Below the pieces are notes generated by a model that was not told the DNA's origin, did no database searches, and worked only from the letters and a program-made list of their open reading frames with translations. The position numbers and the translations under genes are program-made. A stretch of 64,000 nt of DNA from Rahnella aquatilis CIP 78.65 = ATCC 33071 (lineage in GTDB: Bacteria; Pseudomonadota; Gammaproteobacteria; Enterobacterales; Enterobacteriaceae), in contig NC_016818.1 in the NCBI RefSeq assembly GCF_000241955.1, forward strand, positions 434,001 to 498,000, given 5' to 3'. Below are positions 11,041 to 22,232 of the stretch, piece by piece. Numbering within the stretch: the first letter of the stretch is position 1; every line of letters starts with the position of its first letter.

Positions 11041-11400
11041 TCAGAGGCGGATCAGCACGATAAGGGTGACGATACTTAAGATCGTCGCCAGTCCGTAGAA
11101 CACCCATTTTCCGGCCGGAACGTGGATCTTCAGGTCGTGCATGCAGTGATGGATCCGGTGAAGACCGCACCACAGAGGCAGCACGATCATCAGCAGCAGG
11201 AACAGACGCCCGATCCCGCTCTGTGCAAATGCCAGTACGCGCGGATAACTCAGTGCGTCACCGGGGAAGAAACCCAGTGGCAACAGGAAGCATACCAGCA
11301 GAATCATCACCGGCGCGAAAATCGCGCTCCACATACCGCCCGCACCAAACAATCCCCAGAACACCGGCTCGTCTGAACGTTTAGGAAGAGTATTTTTCAT
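11041..11400 (-). CDS. frdD: Fumarate reductase membrane anchor FrdD
   Basis: One of two small membrane subunits that anchor FrdAB to the inner membrane and help form the menaquinol site. The 119-residue product has three hydrophobic segments and the conserved [13 protein letters not shown] segment. It is the last gene of frdABCD, 9 nt after frdC. Confidence 0.96.
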   Translation of the reverse strand: MKNTLPKRSDEPVFWGLFGAGGMWSAIFAPVMILLVCFLLPLGFFPGDALSYPRVLAFAQSGIGRLFLLLMIVLPLWCGLHRIHHCMHDLKIHVPAGKWVFYGLATILSIVTLIVLIRL

Positions 11401-11409
11401 GTCGCCTCC

Positions 11410-11820
11410 TTAAAGAAACAGTGCGATAACGAGAACAACCAGCGTCACGACGATCGTCACGCCCCAGAAACCGGCAATCACCGGTTCCGGCCCCATCTTT
11501 TTGCCTTTTACCACAACGATGGAGGCTTTCGGTGCCAGTTCGAACCAGGTTTTGGTATGCAATAAAGCGGCAAGCAGGGCGATCAGATTAATCAGCAAGA
11601 CCACCGGATTTTGCAGAAAATTCACAAAACCTGCCCAGCTTTCAGGCCCGTTACGTAACGAGCAAACCCCTGCCAGCAGTAAGAGACTGAACCACACAGC
11701 CGGAACCGCCGTGCCCTCACGCAGCATATAAAAACGGTAGAACGGTAAGCTTTTCCACCAGCTGGCTTTCATCTCATGCACGTAGGGTTTACGTTTGCTG
11801 CCCGTGCTTTGCGTTGTCAT
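11410..11820 (-). CDS. frdC: Fumarate reductase membrane anchor FrdC
   Basis: The second membrane anchor of fumarate reductase. The ATG at 11820 is preferred, giving 136 residues, because GGGAGGAC precedes it and the product starts MTTQ as the E. coli protein starts MTTK. An ATG at 11835 would overlap the frdB stop but has a poorer ribosome site. [18 protein letters not shown] includes the conserved quinol-site glutamate (Glu35 here), and [11 protein letters not shown] holds the conserved histidine and tryptophan. The N-terminus is about five residues longer than in E. coli. Confidence 0.95.
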   Translation of the reverse strand: MTTQSTGSKRKPYVHEMKASWWKSLPFYRFYMLREGTAVPAVWFSLLLLAGVCSLRNGPESWAGFVNFLQNPVVLLINLIALLAALLHTKTWFELAPKASIVVVKGKKMGPEPVIAGFWGVTIVVTLVVLVIALFL

Positions 11821-11831
11821 ATTGTCCTCCC

Positions 11832-12566
11832 TCATTGCGGTCTCAGCCTCGCGATCATGAAGTCTTTGGCGCTTTCGACTTTACCTTGCTGAATGGCGGC
11901 AGCGGGGTCGACGTGCTTCGGACAGACTTCGGAGCAATATCCGACGAACGTACAGCTCCAGACACCGTTCTGACCATTAAGCTGCGGCATGCGTTGTGCC
12001 TTGCCGTGGTCACGGTTATCGAGGTTATAGCGATGCGCCAGCGTAATAGCGGCCGGTCCGATGAATTCCGGATTCAGGCCAAACTGCGGGCAGGCGGCGT
12101 AACACAAACCGCAATTGATACAGCCGGAGAACTGGTGATATTTCTCCATTTGCGCCGGGGTTTGCTTACCCGGACCTTCGCCAACCGTGCGGGTATTGCC
12201 GATGATGTAAGGTTTGATGGCTTCCAGGCTTTCGATAAAATGGGTCATGTCGACGACCAGATCACGCTCAACCGGGAAGTTCGCCAGCGCTTCCACCTGC
12301 ATCCCTTCCGGATATTCCCGCAGGAAGGTTTTGCAGGCCAGTTTCGGCACCTTGTTGATCATCATGCCGCAGGAGCCGCAGATCGCCATCCGGCACGACC
12401 AGCGATAGGAAAGGTCAGCGGCCAGATGATCTTTGATGTAACCCAGCGCATCGAGCAGTGACGTTGTTTCATCGAAAGGCACGTCATACACCACCGGATG
12501 CGGCGCGCTGTCCGTTTCCGGGTTGTAGCGCATGATTTCAACCTTCAGGCTGCGCATTTTAGCCAC
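11832..12566 (-). CDS. frdB: Fumarate reductase iron-sulfur subunit FrdB
   Basis: Carries electrons from menaquinol to FrdA through [2Fe-2S], [4Fe-4S] and [3Fe-4S] clusters at the cytoplasmic face. The 244-residue product has the plant-type ferredoxin cysteines in [13 protein letters not shown]. The two bacterial-ferredoxin clusters are in [12 protein letters not shown] and [17 protein letters not shown]. Its start overlaps the end of frdA by 8 nt, indicating translational coupling. Confidence 0.98.
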   Translation of the reverse strand: MAKMRSLKVEIMRYNPETDSAPHPVVYDVPFDETTSLLDALGYIKDHLAADLSYRWSCRMAICGSCGMMINKVPKLACKTFLREYPEGMQVEALANFPVERDLVVDMTHFIESLEAIKPYIIGNTRTVGEGPGKQTPAQMEKYHQFSGCINCGLCYAACPQFGLNPEFIGPAAITLAHRYNLDNRDHGKAQRMPQLNGQNGVWSCTFVGYCSEVCPKHVDPAAAIQQGKVESAKDFMIARLRPQ

Positions 12567-14358
12567 GTGATTGCTCCTTATCTTTTTTATCGTGAGTCTC
12601 AGATTCCCCGCCGTACACGCGTTTTGCCGGTGGCAGCGTGGTAATTTTCACGTCGCCATATTCCAGACGCGGGGCAGAGTCTGGCTGATAAAAGGCCAGA
12701 GTATGTTTGAGGAAATTCACGTCATCGCGTTCGGTACAGCCTTCATCAAGACGCTGATGGGCGCCGCGTGATTCGCGACGGTGCAGGGCGGAATGTGCCA
12801 TACATTCTGCCACTTCCAGGCCATGCCCCAGTTCGATGGTGTACAACAGGTCGGTATTGAAAACGCTGGAGGTATCCTGAATTTTCACCCGTTTGAAGCG
12901 TTCTTTCAGTTCGGCCAGCTTATCAATGGTTTTTTGCATCAGCTCGGTTGTGCGATAAATCCCGCAACCTTCTTCCATCGCCAGACCCATTTCGTCACGG
13001 ATGGCCGCCCAGCTTTCGTCGCCTTCCTGTGCCATCAGCGCGGCAACACGGCTTTCGATATCACGAACCTGTGCTTCCAGGGCATCGTTGTTGCCGGTGT
13101 CTTTGGCTTGTACAGCGCGTTCTGCCGCTTTTTCACCTGCCATACGGCCAAACACCACCAGTTCTGCCAGCGAGTTTGAGCCGAGACGGTTTGCGCCATG
13201 CAGACCGACGGATGAACATTCACCGACCGCAAACAGACCTTTGATACGGGTTTCGCATTGTGCATCAGTTTCGATGCCGCCCATGGTGTAATGCGCGGTA
13301 GGGCGAACAGGGATCGGGTCCGTAATCGGATCGACGCCAACGTAAGCTTTGGCCAGTTCGCAGATGAACGGCAGGCGTTCACGCAGTTTTTTCTCGCCGA
13401 GATGACGTAAATCCAGATACACCACGTCGCCACGCGGCGTCTCGATGGTCCGTCCGGCGCGCCATTCGTGCCAGAACGCCTGCGAAACTTTGTCGCGCGG
13501 ACCGAGTTCCATATATTTATTTTTCGGCTCGCCCAGCGGCGTTTCCGGCCCCATGCCGTAATCCTGCAGATAACGGTAACCGTCTTTGTTGACCAGAATA
13601 CCGCCTTCACCCCGGCAGCCTTCTGTCATCAGAATGCCGGAACCCGGCAGGCCGGTCGGGTGATATTGCACGAATTCCATGTCACGCAACGGAATGCCGT
13701 GGCGGAACGCCATGCCCATGCCGTCGCCGGTGACGATGCCGCCGTTGGTGTTGTAACGGTAAACACGGCCTGCACCGCCGGTCGCCATGACCACGGCGTT
13801 GGCACGGATTTGTACGCGGGTGCCTTCCATCATATTGATGGCAACCACGCCGCGCACCTGGCCTTCATCGACCAGGATATCGAGAACGAAATGCTCGTCG
13901 AATCGTTTGATTTGCGGATATTTCAGCGAGGTCTGGAACAGGGTGTGCAGCATATGGAAACCGGTTTTATCCGCCGCAAACCATGTGCGTTCGATCTTCA
14001 TTCCGCCGAAGCGGCGGACATTGACGGAACCGTCATCCTTACGGCTCCACGGACAACCCCACAGTTCAAGCTGGGCCATTTCAGTCGGGCATTGATGAAC
14101 GAAATGATCTACCACGTCCTGCTCACACAGCCAGTCACCTCCGGAAACGGTATCCTGGAAGTGAAAGTCAAAGCTGTCGTGATCTTGCGTCACGGCGGCA
14201 GACCCGCCTTCGGCAGCGACCGTGTGGCTGCGCATTGGGTACACTTTCGAAATCAACGCGATATTCAGGTTGGGATTGGCTTCCGCTGCGGCTATTGCTG
14301 CGCGTAAACCCGCCCCACCTGCACCTATAATTGCAATGTCGGCGTTAAAGGTTTGCAC
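12559..14358 (-). CDS. frdA: Fumarate reductase flavoprotein subunit FrdA
   Basis: The catalytic subunit, which reduces fumarate to succinate during anaerobic respiration. The 599-residue product has the dinucleotide-binding [18 protein letters not shown] and the FAD-attachment histidine in [11 protein letters not shown]. Active-site blocks include [13 protein letters not shown] and the substrate-binding [10 protein letters not shown]. Translation starts at a GTG (14358) preceded by GGAGG, as in E. coli. It is the first gene of frdABCD. The promoter region carries an FNR-like site. Confidence 0.98.
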   Translation of the reverse strand: MQTFNADIAIIGAGGAGLRAAIAAAEANPNLNIALISKVYPMRSHTVAAEGGSAAVTQDHDSFDFHFQDTVSGGDWLCEQDVVDHFVHQCPTEMAQLELWGCPWSRKDDGSVNVRRFGGMKIERTWFAADKTGFHMLHTLFQTSLKYPQIKRFDEHFVLDILVDEGQVRGVVAINMMEGTRVQIRANAVVMATGGAGRVYRYNTNGGIVTGDGMGMAFRHGIPLRDMEFVQYHPTGLPGSGILMTEGCRGEGGILVNKDGYRYLQDYGMGPETPLGEPKNKYMELGPRDKVSQAFWHEWRAGRTIETPRGDVVYLDLRHLGEKKLRERLPFICELAKAYVGVDPITDPIPVRPTAHYTMGGIETDAQCETRIKGLFAVGECSSVGLHGANRLGSNSLAELVVFGRMAGEKAAERAVQAKDTGNNDALEAQVRDIESRVAALMAQEGDESWAAIRDEMGLAMEEGCGIYRTTELMQKTIDKLAELKERFKRVKIQDTSSVFNTDLLYTIELGHGLEVAECMAHSALHRRESRGAHQRLDEGCTERDDVNFLKHTLAFYQPDSAPRLEYGDVKITTLPPAKRVYGGESETHDKKDKEQSRG

Positions 14359-14409
14359 TGCATTCCTCCACTATCATCAATGAGATCGGGTTTGAAACAC
14401 CCGCGAAAA

Positions 14410-14428
14410 GCTCTTCATAATCGAAGAG
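14410..14428 (-). promoter_or_regulatory. Hairpin in the frdA leader
   Basis: The inverted repeat CTCTTC/GAAGAG with a 6 nt loop lies between the predicted frdA -10 and its start. On the minus strand it is followed by CTTTTC. It looks like a weak terminator or attenuator; in E. coli the ampC terminator lies just after frdD, whereas this hairpin is upstream of frdA. Function is not established. Confidence 0.4.
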
Positions 14429-14496
14429 TTAGTGAACCCCGATGACATACAGGCGCTGTCCCGGTGGCTGATATTCTTATTGTTTGTAAGGGAATT

Positions 14497-14538
14497 ATTA
14501 TACCAAAGGGGTAGAAGTGGTAATTTGATGTGAACGCA
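14497..14538 (-). promoter_or_regulatory. frdA promoter with FNR-like site
   Basis: The -10 hexamer TATAAT lies at 14497-14502 (minus). A half-conserved FNR site lies at 14525-14538: its minus-strand sequence is TGCGTTCACATCAA, with ATCAA perfect and the other arm 2 of 5. There are 22 nt between them, placing the site centre at -41.5, the class II FNR activator position. FNR activation of frd is known in E. coli. Confidence 0.65.
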
Positions 14539-14641
14539 GGTTTAAGCTTTCTCTGCATTGCGCTTTGCGAAATGAGATATTTGTTTGCCTGCGGGGATGC
14601 AGGTAGACTGCATGACTTTTCAGAATTTGGAGTAAATCACC

Positions 14642-15619
14642 ATGAGCGAAACAGCAAGCTGGCAACCCAGTGCTCCCGTCGCCAATTTGTTGAAACGTGC
14701 GGCTATCCTCGCTGAAATCCGACGTTTCTTTGCCGATCGCGGCGTACTGGAAGTGGAAACGCCAGCGATGAGTCAGGCCACGGTGACCGACATTCATCTG
14801 GTACCGTTTGAGACACGTTTTGTCGGGCCGGGTGCGGCTGAGGGCATGACGCTGTATCTGATGACCAGCCCGGAATATCACATGAAACGTTTGCTGGCAG
14901 CGGGCAGCGGGCCGATTTATCAGATGGGACGCAGTTTCCGTAATGAAGAAGCCGGACGTCATCACAATCCGGAGTTCACCATGCTGGAATGGTACCGTCC
15001 GCGTTATGACATGTACCGTCTGATGAATGAAGTGGATGATTTACTCCAGCAGGTTCTCGATTGCGATAGCGCTGAAACCCTGTCTTATCAGCAGGCGTTT
15101 ACCCGCCATCTCGGCGTGGATCCGCTATCCGCCGACAAAACGGAACTGCGTGAAGCGGCGGCGAAACTGGATTTATCCAACATTGCTGACACCGAAGAAG
15201 ATCGTGACACCTTGTTACAGTTGTTGTTTACGATGGGTGTCGAGCCACACATTGGTCGCGACAAACCAACGTTCATTTATCACTTCCCGGCGACGCAGGC
15301 GTCCCTGGCAGAAATCAGCACGGAAGATCACCGTGTGGCCGAGCGTTTCGAGGTGTATTACAAAGGCATTGAGCTGGCGAATGGTTTCCGTGAACTGACG
15401 GATGGCCGTGAACAGCGTCAGCGTTTCGAACAGGATAACCGCAAACGCGCGGCGCGTGGCCTGCCGCAGCATCCGATCGATAACAATTTGCTGGATGCGT
15501 TAGAGCACGGTATGCCGGAGTGTTCCGGTGTGGCACTGGGCGTTGATCGCCTGATTATGATTGCGCTGGGTGCTGCCAGCCTGAGTGATGTGCTGGCCTT
15601 CCCGGTGACGCGTGCCTGA
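14642..15619 (+). CDS. epmA: EF-P-lysine lysyltransferase EpmA
   Basis: A lysyl-tRNA-synthetase paralogue (PoxA/GenX/YjeA) that attaches (R)-beta-lysine to Lys34 of EF-P rather than charging tRNA. The 325-residue product has only the class II catalytic core, with no anticodon-binding domain. Motif 2 is in [17 protein letters not shown] and motif 3 in [13 protein letters not shown]. It is divergent from frdA. EpmB and EF-P are in the same window. Confidence 0.96.
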   Translation: MSETASWQPSAPVANLLKRAAILAEIRRFFADRGVLEVETPAMSQATVTDIHLVPFETRFVGPGAAEGMTLYLMTSPEYHMKRLLAAGSGPIYQMGRSFRNEEAGRHHNPEFTMLEWYRPRYDMYRLMNEVDDLLQQVLDCDSAETLSYQQAFTRHLGVDPLSADKTELREAAAKLDLSNIADTEEDRDTLLQLLFTMGVEPHIGRDKPTFIYHFPATQASLAEISTEDHRVAERFEVYYKGIELANGFRELTDGREQRQRFEQDNRKRAARGLPQHPIDNNLLDALEHGMPECSGVALGVDRLIMIALGAASLSDVLAFPVTRA

Positions 15620-15674
15620 TCATGATTCTGCTGTTCAGCCCTGACCTCAGGGGCAGGACTTTGTCAATAATCTG

Positions 15675-15700
15675 AAAGGGCAGAAGGATCTGCCCTTTTT
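15675..15700 (+). terminator. Terminator of epmA (convergent with mscM)
   Basis: The stem AAAGGGCAG/CTGCCCTTT with a 6 nt loop is followed by a long T-rich stretch on plus. The same hairpin lies about 30 nt past the mscM stop on minus but there has little U-run. Confidence 0.85.
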
Positions 15701-15729
15701 GCTTTTCTTTTGCCTTTTTCTTTTTGCTT

Positions 15730-18700
15730 TTATAAATCACCCGGTGAGCGCGAACTGTTTCCGCTGCGACCACTGCCGCTGCTGCTGGTAAAGGTCGCGT
15801 TATTGCCATTTTGCGCGCGGTGCAGCGTTTCCATACGCACCTGGAATGGCGGGAACGGCAGCGTAATGCCATGCTCGCGGAATCCGGCCAGGATCAACTG
15901 GTGAATTTCATGGCGCAGCGGCATACGGTGTGCCATTTCAGCAGCATGCATACGCAGCTCGAAAATCTGAATCCCCTGCTGGAGATCCACCAGATAGGCT
16001 TCCGGCGCAGGCATATCCAGCACCAGCGAACAGCGGTGCGCGGCGCTGAGCAGAATTTCGGTCACTTCTTCACTGTTGGCTTCCGACGGCGCAGGGACGG
16101 TCAGCACCACACGGGTCACGGAATCCGACAACGACCAGTTGATGAACTGCTCGGTGATAAAGGCCTTGTTCGGCACGATAATCTCCTTGCGGTCCCAGTC
16201 GGCGATCGTTGTGGCGCGGGTATTGATCCGGGTAATGCTGCCGGTCAGGTTGCGGATCGTCACGGTATCGCCGATACGGATCGGTTTTTCAAACAAGATG
16301 ATCAGGCCGGAAATAAAGTTGGCGAAAATCTCCTGTAAACCAAAGCCCAGTCCGACACCCAGCGCAGCCACCAGCCATTGCAGTTTTGCCCATTCGATCC
16401 CGATCAGCGAGAAGCCCGTCAGGCCGCCAATCAGCAACAACACGTATTTGGTGACGGTCAGTACGGCATAACCGGTTCCCGGCGTCAGATCCAGATGTTG
16501 CAGCAGCGCCAGTTCCAGCAGCGCGGGCAGATTACGCACCAGTTGCGTGGTGATAATCAGCACAAGAATGGCGATCAGCACCGATCCGAGGGTGATCGGC
16601 TGCATACTCTCTACGCCCTGAACCGTAGAGGCAACCTGCCAGAGATGAATATTTTCCAGGAACGAGAAGGCCGAGTGGATCTCAGACCACAGGAAGATCA
16701 CCGAGATCAGAGCGATCAACGTCAGCAGGGAACGCACCAGTCGCAGCGATTGCGCGGAAATGGCATCCAGATCCACCACCGGTTCTTCAATCTCAACAGT
16801 CCCTTCATTACTGGTACTGACCTGATGGGCATCGTCCTCACCGCGGGCGCGCTGATTCAGAATTTCCGCCCGACGCTGCTTGGCGCGTTCGAAGGCGATA
16901 CGACGACGCTGAATCAGCATCCAGCGGCGGATAATGTGGTAAATTACCAGTAACACGAACCAGATAGCGACCGAGGTTTCCAGACGTGCCAGCAGCGCCT
17001 GTGAGGTCGCGAGATATCCCATCAGCGAGGCCATCGCAGCCATAATGGGCGCCCCAAGCAGCATCCACCACAGTGTCTTATTAATGACGTTTTCGCTGTT
17101 GCCTTTTTTATCGTGATAGAGCGGAATACCTGCACGTTTCAGGCTGTTGGTGACCAGCGCCACCACTATACAAAGCAGGACAAAGCACAAGCGCCCCAGC
17201 GTGTTGGAGAACTCGCGATCATTCAGATTATCGAAGGTAATCAGCGCCATAATTAGCGGCACCAGCACCCAGATCGACAGCGCGTAATAGCGAAGGGCAC
17301 GTGACACCGCCCGTTGTGGCCAGCCGAAATGCGCCACAAACAGTCCCTGGGGATGCGCCAGCGCAGCGCTGACCATAAACGCCCACAGGATCGGCAGGGT
17401 CGCGGTGACACCATCGCCTATCGCGACCGCAATCGGATACGGCCACGCGCTTTGCAGCCCGAAGCCCAGCGCGGCCCACAGTACCGGCAGCGGCATTGCC
17501 ACCAGAATCGACCAGAACACAGTGCGCAGGGTCAGTGAGAAATGATCTTGTGTGACTTTGCCCACTTTACTGCTGGCCCGTTCCAGAAATGCGTAATAGT
17601 GCTTGCGGGAACTGATGCTGATAATCACCAGGATCAGCGCACCAAACAGCGGCAGCAGCGTTTCTTTGCTGGTGACCATCATCATGGACGCACCGCCAAG
17701 CTGGCTCAGTGAATCCAGCGAGACCAGACGTTTCAGGTCATGTGCGACCTGCACCGGGTAAGAAATGCCGATCGCGCTGACGTCTGCCACCCAGAACAGA
17801 TAACGGTGGGCGGCGTCATGTACGTCATTCAGCGCTTCTACCAACTGGCTGTTTGCCACTTTCAGCTTAGTCAGTTCAAGAATTTGGGTATCGCAGCCCG
17901 AGAGCAGGGAATTGAGCAGTTCACGCTGCGTCCGCAACTGCGCATCCAGAATTTTTTGCTGATCCGCGGTTAGCGGCTTGCCGTCATCCTGCCGCGCCTG
18001 ACGGTAAATAGCCTGCTTATCCAGCAAATCTTCATAGTGCAGACGCTGAACGCGTAACTGGCCCATATCGCGGTCAAGCTGCTGCGGTTTCGGCATTTCC
18101 GGCAGACGCGCAACCTGCGCCCTCAGCGTTTCGCCAAGTAAATTAGACGCACCAAGCCACTGCGCCTGTTCTCGAATGGTATTAATCGCCTGACGTACCT
18201 GCTGAGTTTGCGCAGCGGCCTGACGTTGCTGAGAGGAAATCAGGTCCATCCGCTGGGCCTGTTGATTCAGTGCCAGCGACAACTCTCGGTTGGACTGTAG
18301 TTGCTGACTGATTGAATGCGGCAATTCGCCACTCTGTTCGGCCAGCAACTCGGTTTTTTCCAGCGCCTGTTCGGCTTCCTGCTGGCGTTGATTATTCAGC
18401 GTGTTGCGTAAAGTCTGTAATTGCTGATCAAGAAAATCGGCGCGCTTTTTGTAGAGATCAGTGCGCATCCGGGACAGTTCCTGCCGGTTATTGGCAGAAA
18501 GCTGGGCCAGCTCCAGTTCATCAACCTTGGCTTTGCGTGCTGCGGATTCGGCCTGAAGCGCGCTGAGCTGTGCCTGCGCCAGCGGAGAAGAGGAGGTTGC
18601 CGCTGCTGTCGCCGCCTGTATGCGCTGATCGATGTCGCTCAGCGCGTTACGGGCTTCGGATTGCTGTTGCGGGATCAAACTCAGTGAGTCGCTGATGTCG

Positions 18701-19101
18701 CGGGAACGGTCCTGCTCCTGGCGCAACTGGCGGGTTTCTTCCAGTTGCTGGCTGCTGACTTGCAGGATCTGCTGCTCGAGCTGAGCGGTTGAGATACTGT
18801 TATTCAGCGCGGGCGGTTTGTCAGGCTGATTTTGCAATTCCTGGCGCAGGGCCTGCGTCAGTTTTGGAAAGTCATCAATGACCTTTTGATATTCCGCCGT
18901 GCGCCCGGCTGAAACGCTGGCTTCATTCAGCCAGTTGAGCGCGCTTTGCAGCGCCTCAACCACCTGTGTCTGATTGGCCATTTCTTTATTGGCTTCCGCC
19001 TGTTTCAGCTCCTGTTTGAGCTGATCTTCAGTCGGTGCTGCCCCTGCCATCAATGGCAGGGACAGCAATAAACTCATCAGCAGGGCAGGGATCAGGCGCA
19101 C
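15730..19101 (-). CDS. mscM: Miniconductance mechanosensitive channel MscM (YjeP)
   Basis: A large MscS-family channel that opens on hypo-osmotic shock. The 1123-residue product (E. coli 1107) has a signal peptide and a long glutamine-rich periplasmic region predicted to be coiled coil (about 25-470). Many transmembrane helices follow. The C-terminal MscS pore domain has the TM3 signature GLGFGLQEIFANFISG near residue 925. The GTG at 19101 is preceded by AGGATG and gives a typical signal sequence. It lies 46 bp downstream of psd on the same strand, an arrangement conserved in E. coli. Confidence 0.95.
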   Translation of the reverse strand: MRLIPALLMSLLLSLPLMAGAAPTEDQLKQELKQAEANKEMANQTQVVEALQSALNWLNEASVSAGRTAEYQKVIDDFPKLTQALRQELQNQPDKPPALNNSISTAQLEQQILQVSSQQLEETRQLRQEQDRSRDISDSLSLIPQQQSEARNALSDIDQRIQAATAAATSSSPLAQAQLSALQAESAARKAKVDELELAQLSANNRQELSRMRTDLYKKRADFLDQQLQTLRNTLNNQRQQEAEQALEKTELLAEQSGELPHSISQQLQSNRELSLALNQQAQRMDLISSQQRQAAAQTQQVRQAINTIREQAQWLGASNLLGETLRAQVARLPEMPKPQQLDRDMGQLRVQRLHYEDLLDKQAIYRQARQDDGKPLTADQQKILDAQLRTQRELLNSLLSGCDTQILELTKLKVANSQLVEALNDVHDAAHRYLFWVADVSAIGISYPVQVAHDLKRLVSLDSLSQLGGASMMMVTSKETLLPLFGALILVIISISSRKHYYAFLERASSKVGKVTQDHFSLTLRTVFWSILVAMPLPVLWAALGFGLQSAWPYPIAVAIGDGVTATLPILWAFMVSAALAHPQGLFVAHFGWPQRAVSRALRYYALSIWVLVPLIMALITFDNLNDREFSNTLGRLCFVLLCIVVALVTNSLKRAGIPLYHDKKGNSENVINKTLWWMLLGAPIMAAMASLMGYLATSQALLARLETSVAIWFVLLVIYHIIRRWMLIQRRRIAFERAKQRRAEILNQRARGEDDAHQVSTSNEGTVEIEEPVVDLDAISAQSLRLVRSLLTLIALISVIFLWSEIHSAFSFLENIHLWQVASTVQGVESMQPITLGSVLIAILVLIITTQLVRNLPALLELALLQHLDLTPGTGYAVLTVTKYVLLLIGGLTGFSLIGIEWAKLQWLVAALGVGLGFGLQEIFANFISGLIILFEKPIRIGDTVTIRNLTGSITRINTRATTIADWDRKEIIVPNKAFITEQFINWSLSDSVTRVVLTVPAPSEANSEEVTEILLSAAHRCSLVLDMPAPEAYLVDLQQGIQIFELRMHAAEMAHRMPLRHEIHQLILAGFREHGITLPFPPFQVRMETLHRAQNGNNATFTSSSGSGRSGNSSRSPGDL

Positions 19102-19147
19102 TCGGTCACATCCTTTTTTCAGTTCTTTATATCAGTTCAGGTCGAAC

Positions 19148-20092
19148 TCAGAAGTCTTTAGGAACCTGAGGTTCGGCCGTGGCAACACCGGCAGGGGCTT
19201 CCGGTTCAGGTTCCGGCGTTGCCGCTGCACGCAGCGCCTCAGCGAACGGTTCACCCATGCGGGTCACGGTGCCATTGCTCAGATTCGGCATGAAGCGAAT
19301 TTGATGAGCGGCAAACAAGTTGATCACTGTGGAACCCAGTTTGAAACGGCCCATTTCCTGACCTTTTTCCAGCGTGATGGCACCTTCTTCACCGGCTGCC
19401 GGATAAGTCCAGCGTTTGATGATGCCTTCGCGCGGCGGTGTGACGCAGCCTGCCCAGACGGTTTCAATGCTGCCGACAATCGTTGCGCCCACCAGAATCT
19501 GCACCATCGGCCCGAATTCAGTATCAAAAACGCAGATGACGCGTTCGTTACGGGCGAACAGATTTGGCACATTCGCGGCGGTCAGCGGGTTGACGGAGAA
19601 CAAATCACCCGGCACATAAATCATTTCACGCAGCACGCCGTCGCACGGCATATGCACCCGGTGATAATCGCGGGGTGCCAGATAAATAGTGGCAAACTGG
19701 CCGTCTTTGAATTGCTCTGCCAGCAGATAGTTACCTGCCAGCAGTGCTTCTAAACTGTAAAAATGACCCTTGGCCTGGAACAATTTATCATCGGTAATTG
19801 CCCCTAACTGGCTGACTGCGCCGTCGGCTGGCAGGCAAAGCATATCGAGACCGCTGACCACCGGACGCGCGCCATCGCGCAGCGGACGCACGAAGAATTC
19901 GTTAAACGTGGCGTAAGATTTAAGATCCGGATTTTGCGCTTCTTTCATGTCGACGTTATAAAAACGCGCAAACCCTTTGATCACCCAATGCGTCAGCGTG
20001 GCAGCACGTTTATCTGCTCCCCAGCCCGCCAGACGGGTCAGTCCTTGTTTAGGAAGTAAGTATTGAAGTTTGATTTTGATACTGTCCAGCAC
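19148..20092 (-). CDS. psd: Phosphatidylserine decarboxylase proenzyme
   Basis: Makes phosphatidylethanolamine from phosphatidylserine at the inner membrane. The proenzyme self-cleaves at the LGST motif (residues 252-255); Ser254 becomes the pyruvoyl group of the alpha chain. The 314-residue length is normal. Translation starts at GTG 20092, with AGAGG 8 nt upstream. It probably shares a transcript with mscM downstream. Confidence 0.97.
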   Translation of the reverse strand: MLDSIKIKLQYLLPKQGLTRLAGWGADKRAATLTHWVIKGFARFYNVDMKEAQNPDLKSYATFNEFFVRPLRDGARPVVSGLDMLCLPADGAVSQLGAITDDKLFQAKGHFYSLEALLAGNYLLAEQFKDGQFATIYLAPRDYHRVHMPCDGVLREMIYVPGDLFSVNPLTAANVPNLFARNERVICVFDTEFGPMVQILVGATIVGSIETVWAGCVTPPREGIIKRWTYPAAGEEGAITLEKGQEMGRFKLGSTVINLFAAHQIRFMPNLSNGTVTRMGEPFAEALRAAATPEPEPEAPAGVATAEPQVPKDF

Positions 20093-20274
20093 GGGGAAAA
20101 CCTCTTGGATGGTATGAATGACCGGCGTTACCGGCCATTTTGCAGGAGACCCTAAATTCTGTTCAGGGTCACGCAGTGTTGTATGGCGGAGGATTGTAAC
20201 GGGGTGAAATCAACGGTTCAACTTCCGTTAACGTCACCTGTTTGCCATTCACATATTAAATCAACTGATTAGCA

Positions 20275-21312
20275 TTACAGCGTGTCGAAGTTTTTACGTG
20301 TTTTTACGTCTTCCATGCTTTCCAGAATGCGGTGATAGTTGTCGAAGCGTTCTTCGGCTATTTCACCACGGTCTACGGCGTCACGGATTGCACAGCCGGG
20401 ATCACTGCCGTGTTTGCAGTCACGGAATTTGCAGTAGCCAAGGAAAGGACGGAATTCGACAAAACCCTGGGTGATCTGCTCTGGCGCAAGGTGCCATAAA
20501 CCGAATTCACGCACACCCGGCGAGTCTATAACATCGCCGCCATGCTGGAAGTGATACAGACGCGCTGCGGTGGTGGTGTGTTGACCCAGACCTGAGTTGT
20601 CAGAGACCTCATTCACCACAATTTGTTTTTCATCCGGTGGCAGCAGGGCGTTCAGCAGGCTCGATTTTCCCACGCCGGACTGACCGGCGAAAATACTGAT
20701 GCGGTCAGTCAGCGCCTTTTCAAACGCAGGCATGCCTTCGCCGGTCTGGCTCGACACTTCGAGTACGCGATAATTGATATTGCGGTAGATATCCATCATG
20801 CCCTGAACGAATTTACGGCCTTCATCGTCGAGCAGATCGATTTTGTTGAGCACAATCAGCGGCTCAACTTCAACCGTTTCGCATGCCACCAGATAACGGT
20901 CAATTATATTGAGCGACAGTTCCGGCAGAATGGCAGAGACAATGACGATCTGGTCAATGTTCGCGGCAATGGGTTTGACGCCATCATAGAAATCCGGGCG
21001 TGTCAGAACGGAGGTTCGTTCGTGGACCGCCTCGACAATGCCTTTCACACTGGTATTTTCGCCGGCGCGCCATACGACGCGGTCACCGGTGACCAGAGAA
21101 CGGATGGTACGGCGGATATTGCAACGGTGCTGGCTGCCGTCGGCCGCTTCAACGTCCGCATGCATGCCGAAACGGCTGATAACGACACCGTCCTGCGGTT
21201 CGCCATGCAGAGAATCGTCCAGTTCTTTGCGTTTATCGGTCTGGGTCAGACGACGCTGATGGTTAGTCTGAACGCGACGTTGTTGCCCTTTAGACAGTTT
21301 TGATTTAGTCAC
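20275..21312 (-). CDS. rsgA: Ribosome small-subunit GTPase RsgA
   Basis: A circularly permuted GTPase that assists late maturation of the 30S subunit. The 345-residue product has an N-terminal OB fold and G4 motif NKID, followed by G1 [12 protein letters not shown] and G3 DSPG. The C-terminal zinc site [16 protein letters not shown] completes it. The GTG start is preceded by GAGG. It is divergent from orn, as in E. coli. Confidence 0.97.
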   Translation of the reverse strand: MTKSKLSKGQQRRVQTNHQRRLTQTDKRKELDDSLHGEPQDGVVISRFGMHADVEAADGSQHRCNIRRTIRSLVTGDRVVWRAGENTSVKGIVEAVHERTSVLTRPDFYDGVKPIAANIDQIVIVSAILPELSLNIIDRYLVACETVEVEPLIVLNKIDLLDDEGRKFVQGMMDIYRNINYRVLEVSSQTGEGMPAFEKALTDRISIFAGQSGVGKSSLLNALLPPDEKQIVVNEVSDNSGLGQHTTTAARLYHFQHGGDVIDSPGVREFGLWHLAPEQITQGFVEFRPFLGYCKFRDCKHGSDPGCAIRDAVDRGEIAEERFDNYHRILESMEDVKTRKNFDTL

Positions 21313-21438
21313 TGCGCCTCACTTGACTGGCTTTAATCGCTCGGTGCGACCAAAACGACTATGATACCAGCTATTTTATAGTAATTGCCCGAATGACGGA
21401 GAACTCCGTTATATCTCTACTTTGTAACAGGACACATC

Positions 21439-21984
21439 ATGGCTGCTAATGACTCGAACTTAATTTGGATCGACCTGGAAATGACCGGTCTGGATCCGGA
21501 ACGTGACCGTATTATTGAGATTGCGACGCTGGTGACCGACGCGCATCTGAACATTCTGGCCGAAGGTCCGGTCATGGCAGTGCATCAGTCTGACGCTCAA
21601 CTGGCGCTGATGGATGACTGGAATGTGCGTACACACACCGGCAGCGGTCTGGTTGATCGCGTCAAAGCCAGTCCGTTTGATGATAATGCGGCGCAGCAAA
21701 AAACCATCGAGTTCCTGCGCGAGTGGGTACCTGCGGGTAAATCGCCGATTTGCGGTAACAGCGTCGGTCAGGACAGACGTTTTCTGTTTAAGTACATGCC
21801 GGAGCTGGAAGAATATTTCCATTACCGTTATCTGGATGTCAGTACGCTCAAGGAACTGGCGCGTCGCTGGAAACCGGAAGTGCTGGCAGGTTTTAAGAAG
21901 CAAAATACCCATCAGGCGCTGGATGATATCCGTGAATCCGTTGCCGAGCTGGCGTACTACCGCGAGCATTTTATTAATCTTTAA
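21439..21984 (+). CDS. orn: Oligoribonuclease
   Basis: A 3'-to-5' exoribonuclease that degrades 2-5 nt RNA and the c-di-GMP breakdown product pGpG to mononucleotides. The 181-residue DEDDh-family product has the first acidic motif in [14 protein letters not shown]. The second is in [11 protein letters not shown], and the final histidine and aspartate are in [10 protein letters not shown]. It is followed by a dispersed repeat and the tRNA-Gly cluster. Confidence 0.98.
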   Translation: MAANDSNLIWIDLEMTGLDPERDRIIEIATLVTDAHLNILAEGPVMAVHQSDAQLALMDDWNVRTHTGSGLVDRVKASPFDDNAAQQKTIEFLREWVPAGKSPICGNSVGQDRRFLFKYMPELEEYFHYRYLDVSTLKELARRWKPEVLAGFKKQNTHQALDDIRESVAELAYYREHFINL

Positions 21985-21989
21985 TCTCC

Positions 21990-22105
21990 GTCATCCTTCA
22001 AGCTGCAGATGCGTTGGCTGCACTCGCTCCCCTGAATCACTGACTGATGTCAGCTCATTGGGATGAACGAGTTTGCCGCCTTCCTGCAACTCGAATGATT
22101 TAGGA
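21990..22105. repeat. Dispersed intergenic repeat, copy 2
   Basis: An element of about 115 bp with ends TTCAAGCTGCAG and CTGCAACTCGAA, which form an imperfect inverted repeat. An internal TTGCCGCCTTCCTGCA block is shared with the copy at 8066-8175. It lies between the orn stop and the tRNA-Gly promoter and encodes nothing evident. Confidence 0.75.
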
Positions 22106-22232
22106 GAATTATTTTAAAAATCTTTAAAAAGGCCTGCGGAGCATGAAATCATTGTGTTTCGCTGATTAACTCACCGCTTTGATGGTTTAATCGGCACTTG
22201 AGCGAAAAATTCATTTTTTTGCTTTCAGGGGC

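Noticed and set aside
13468..14307. A 279-codon open frame antisense to frdA
   Set aside because: It lies wholly within frdA, has no recognisable family, and long antisense frames are expected opposite GC-biased, highly conserved genes.
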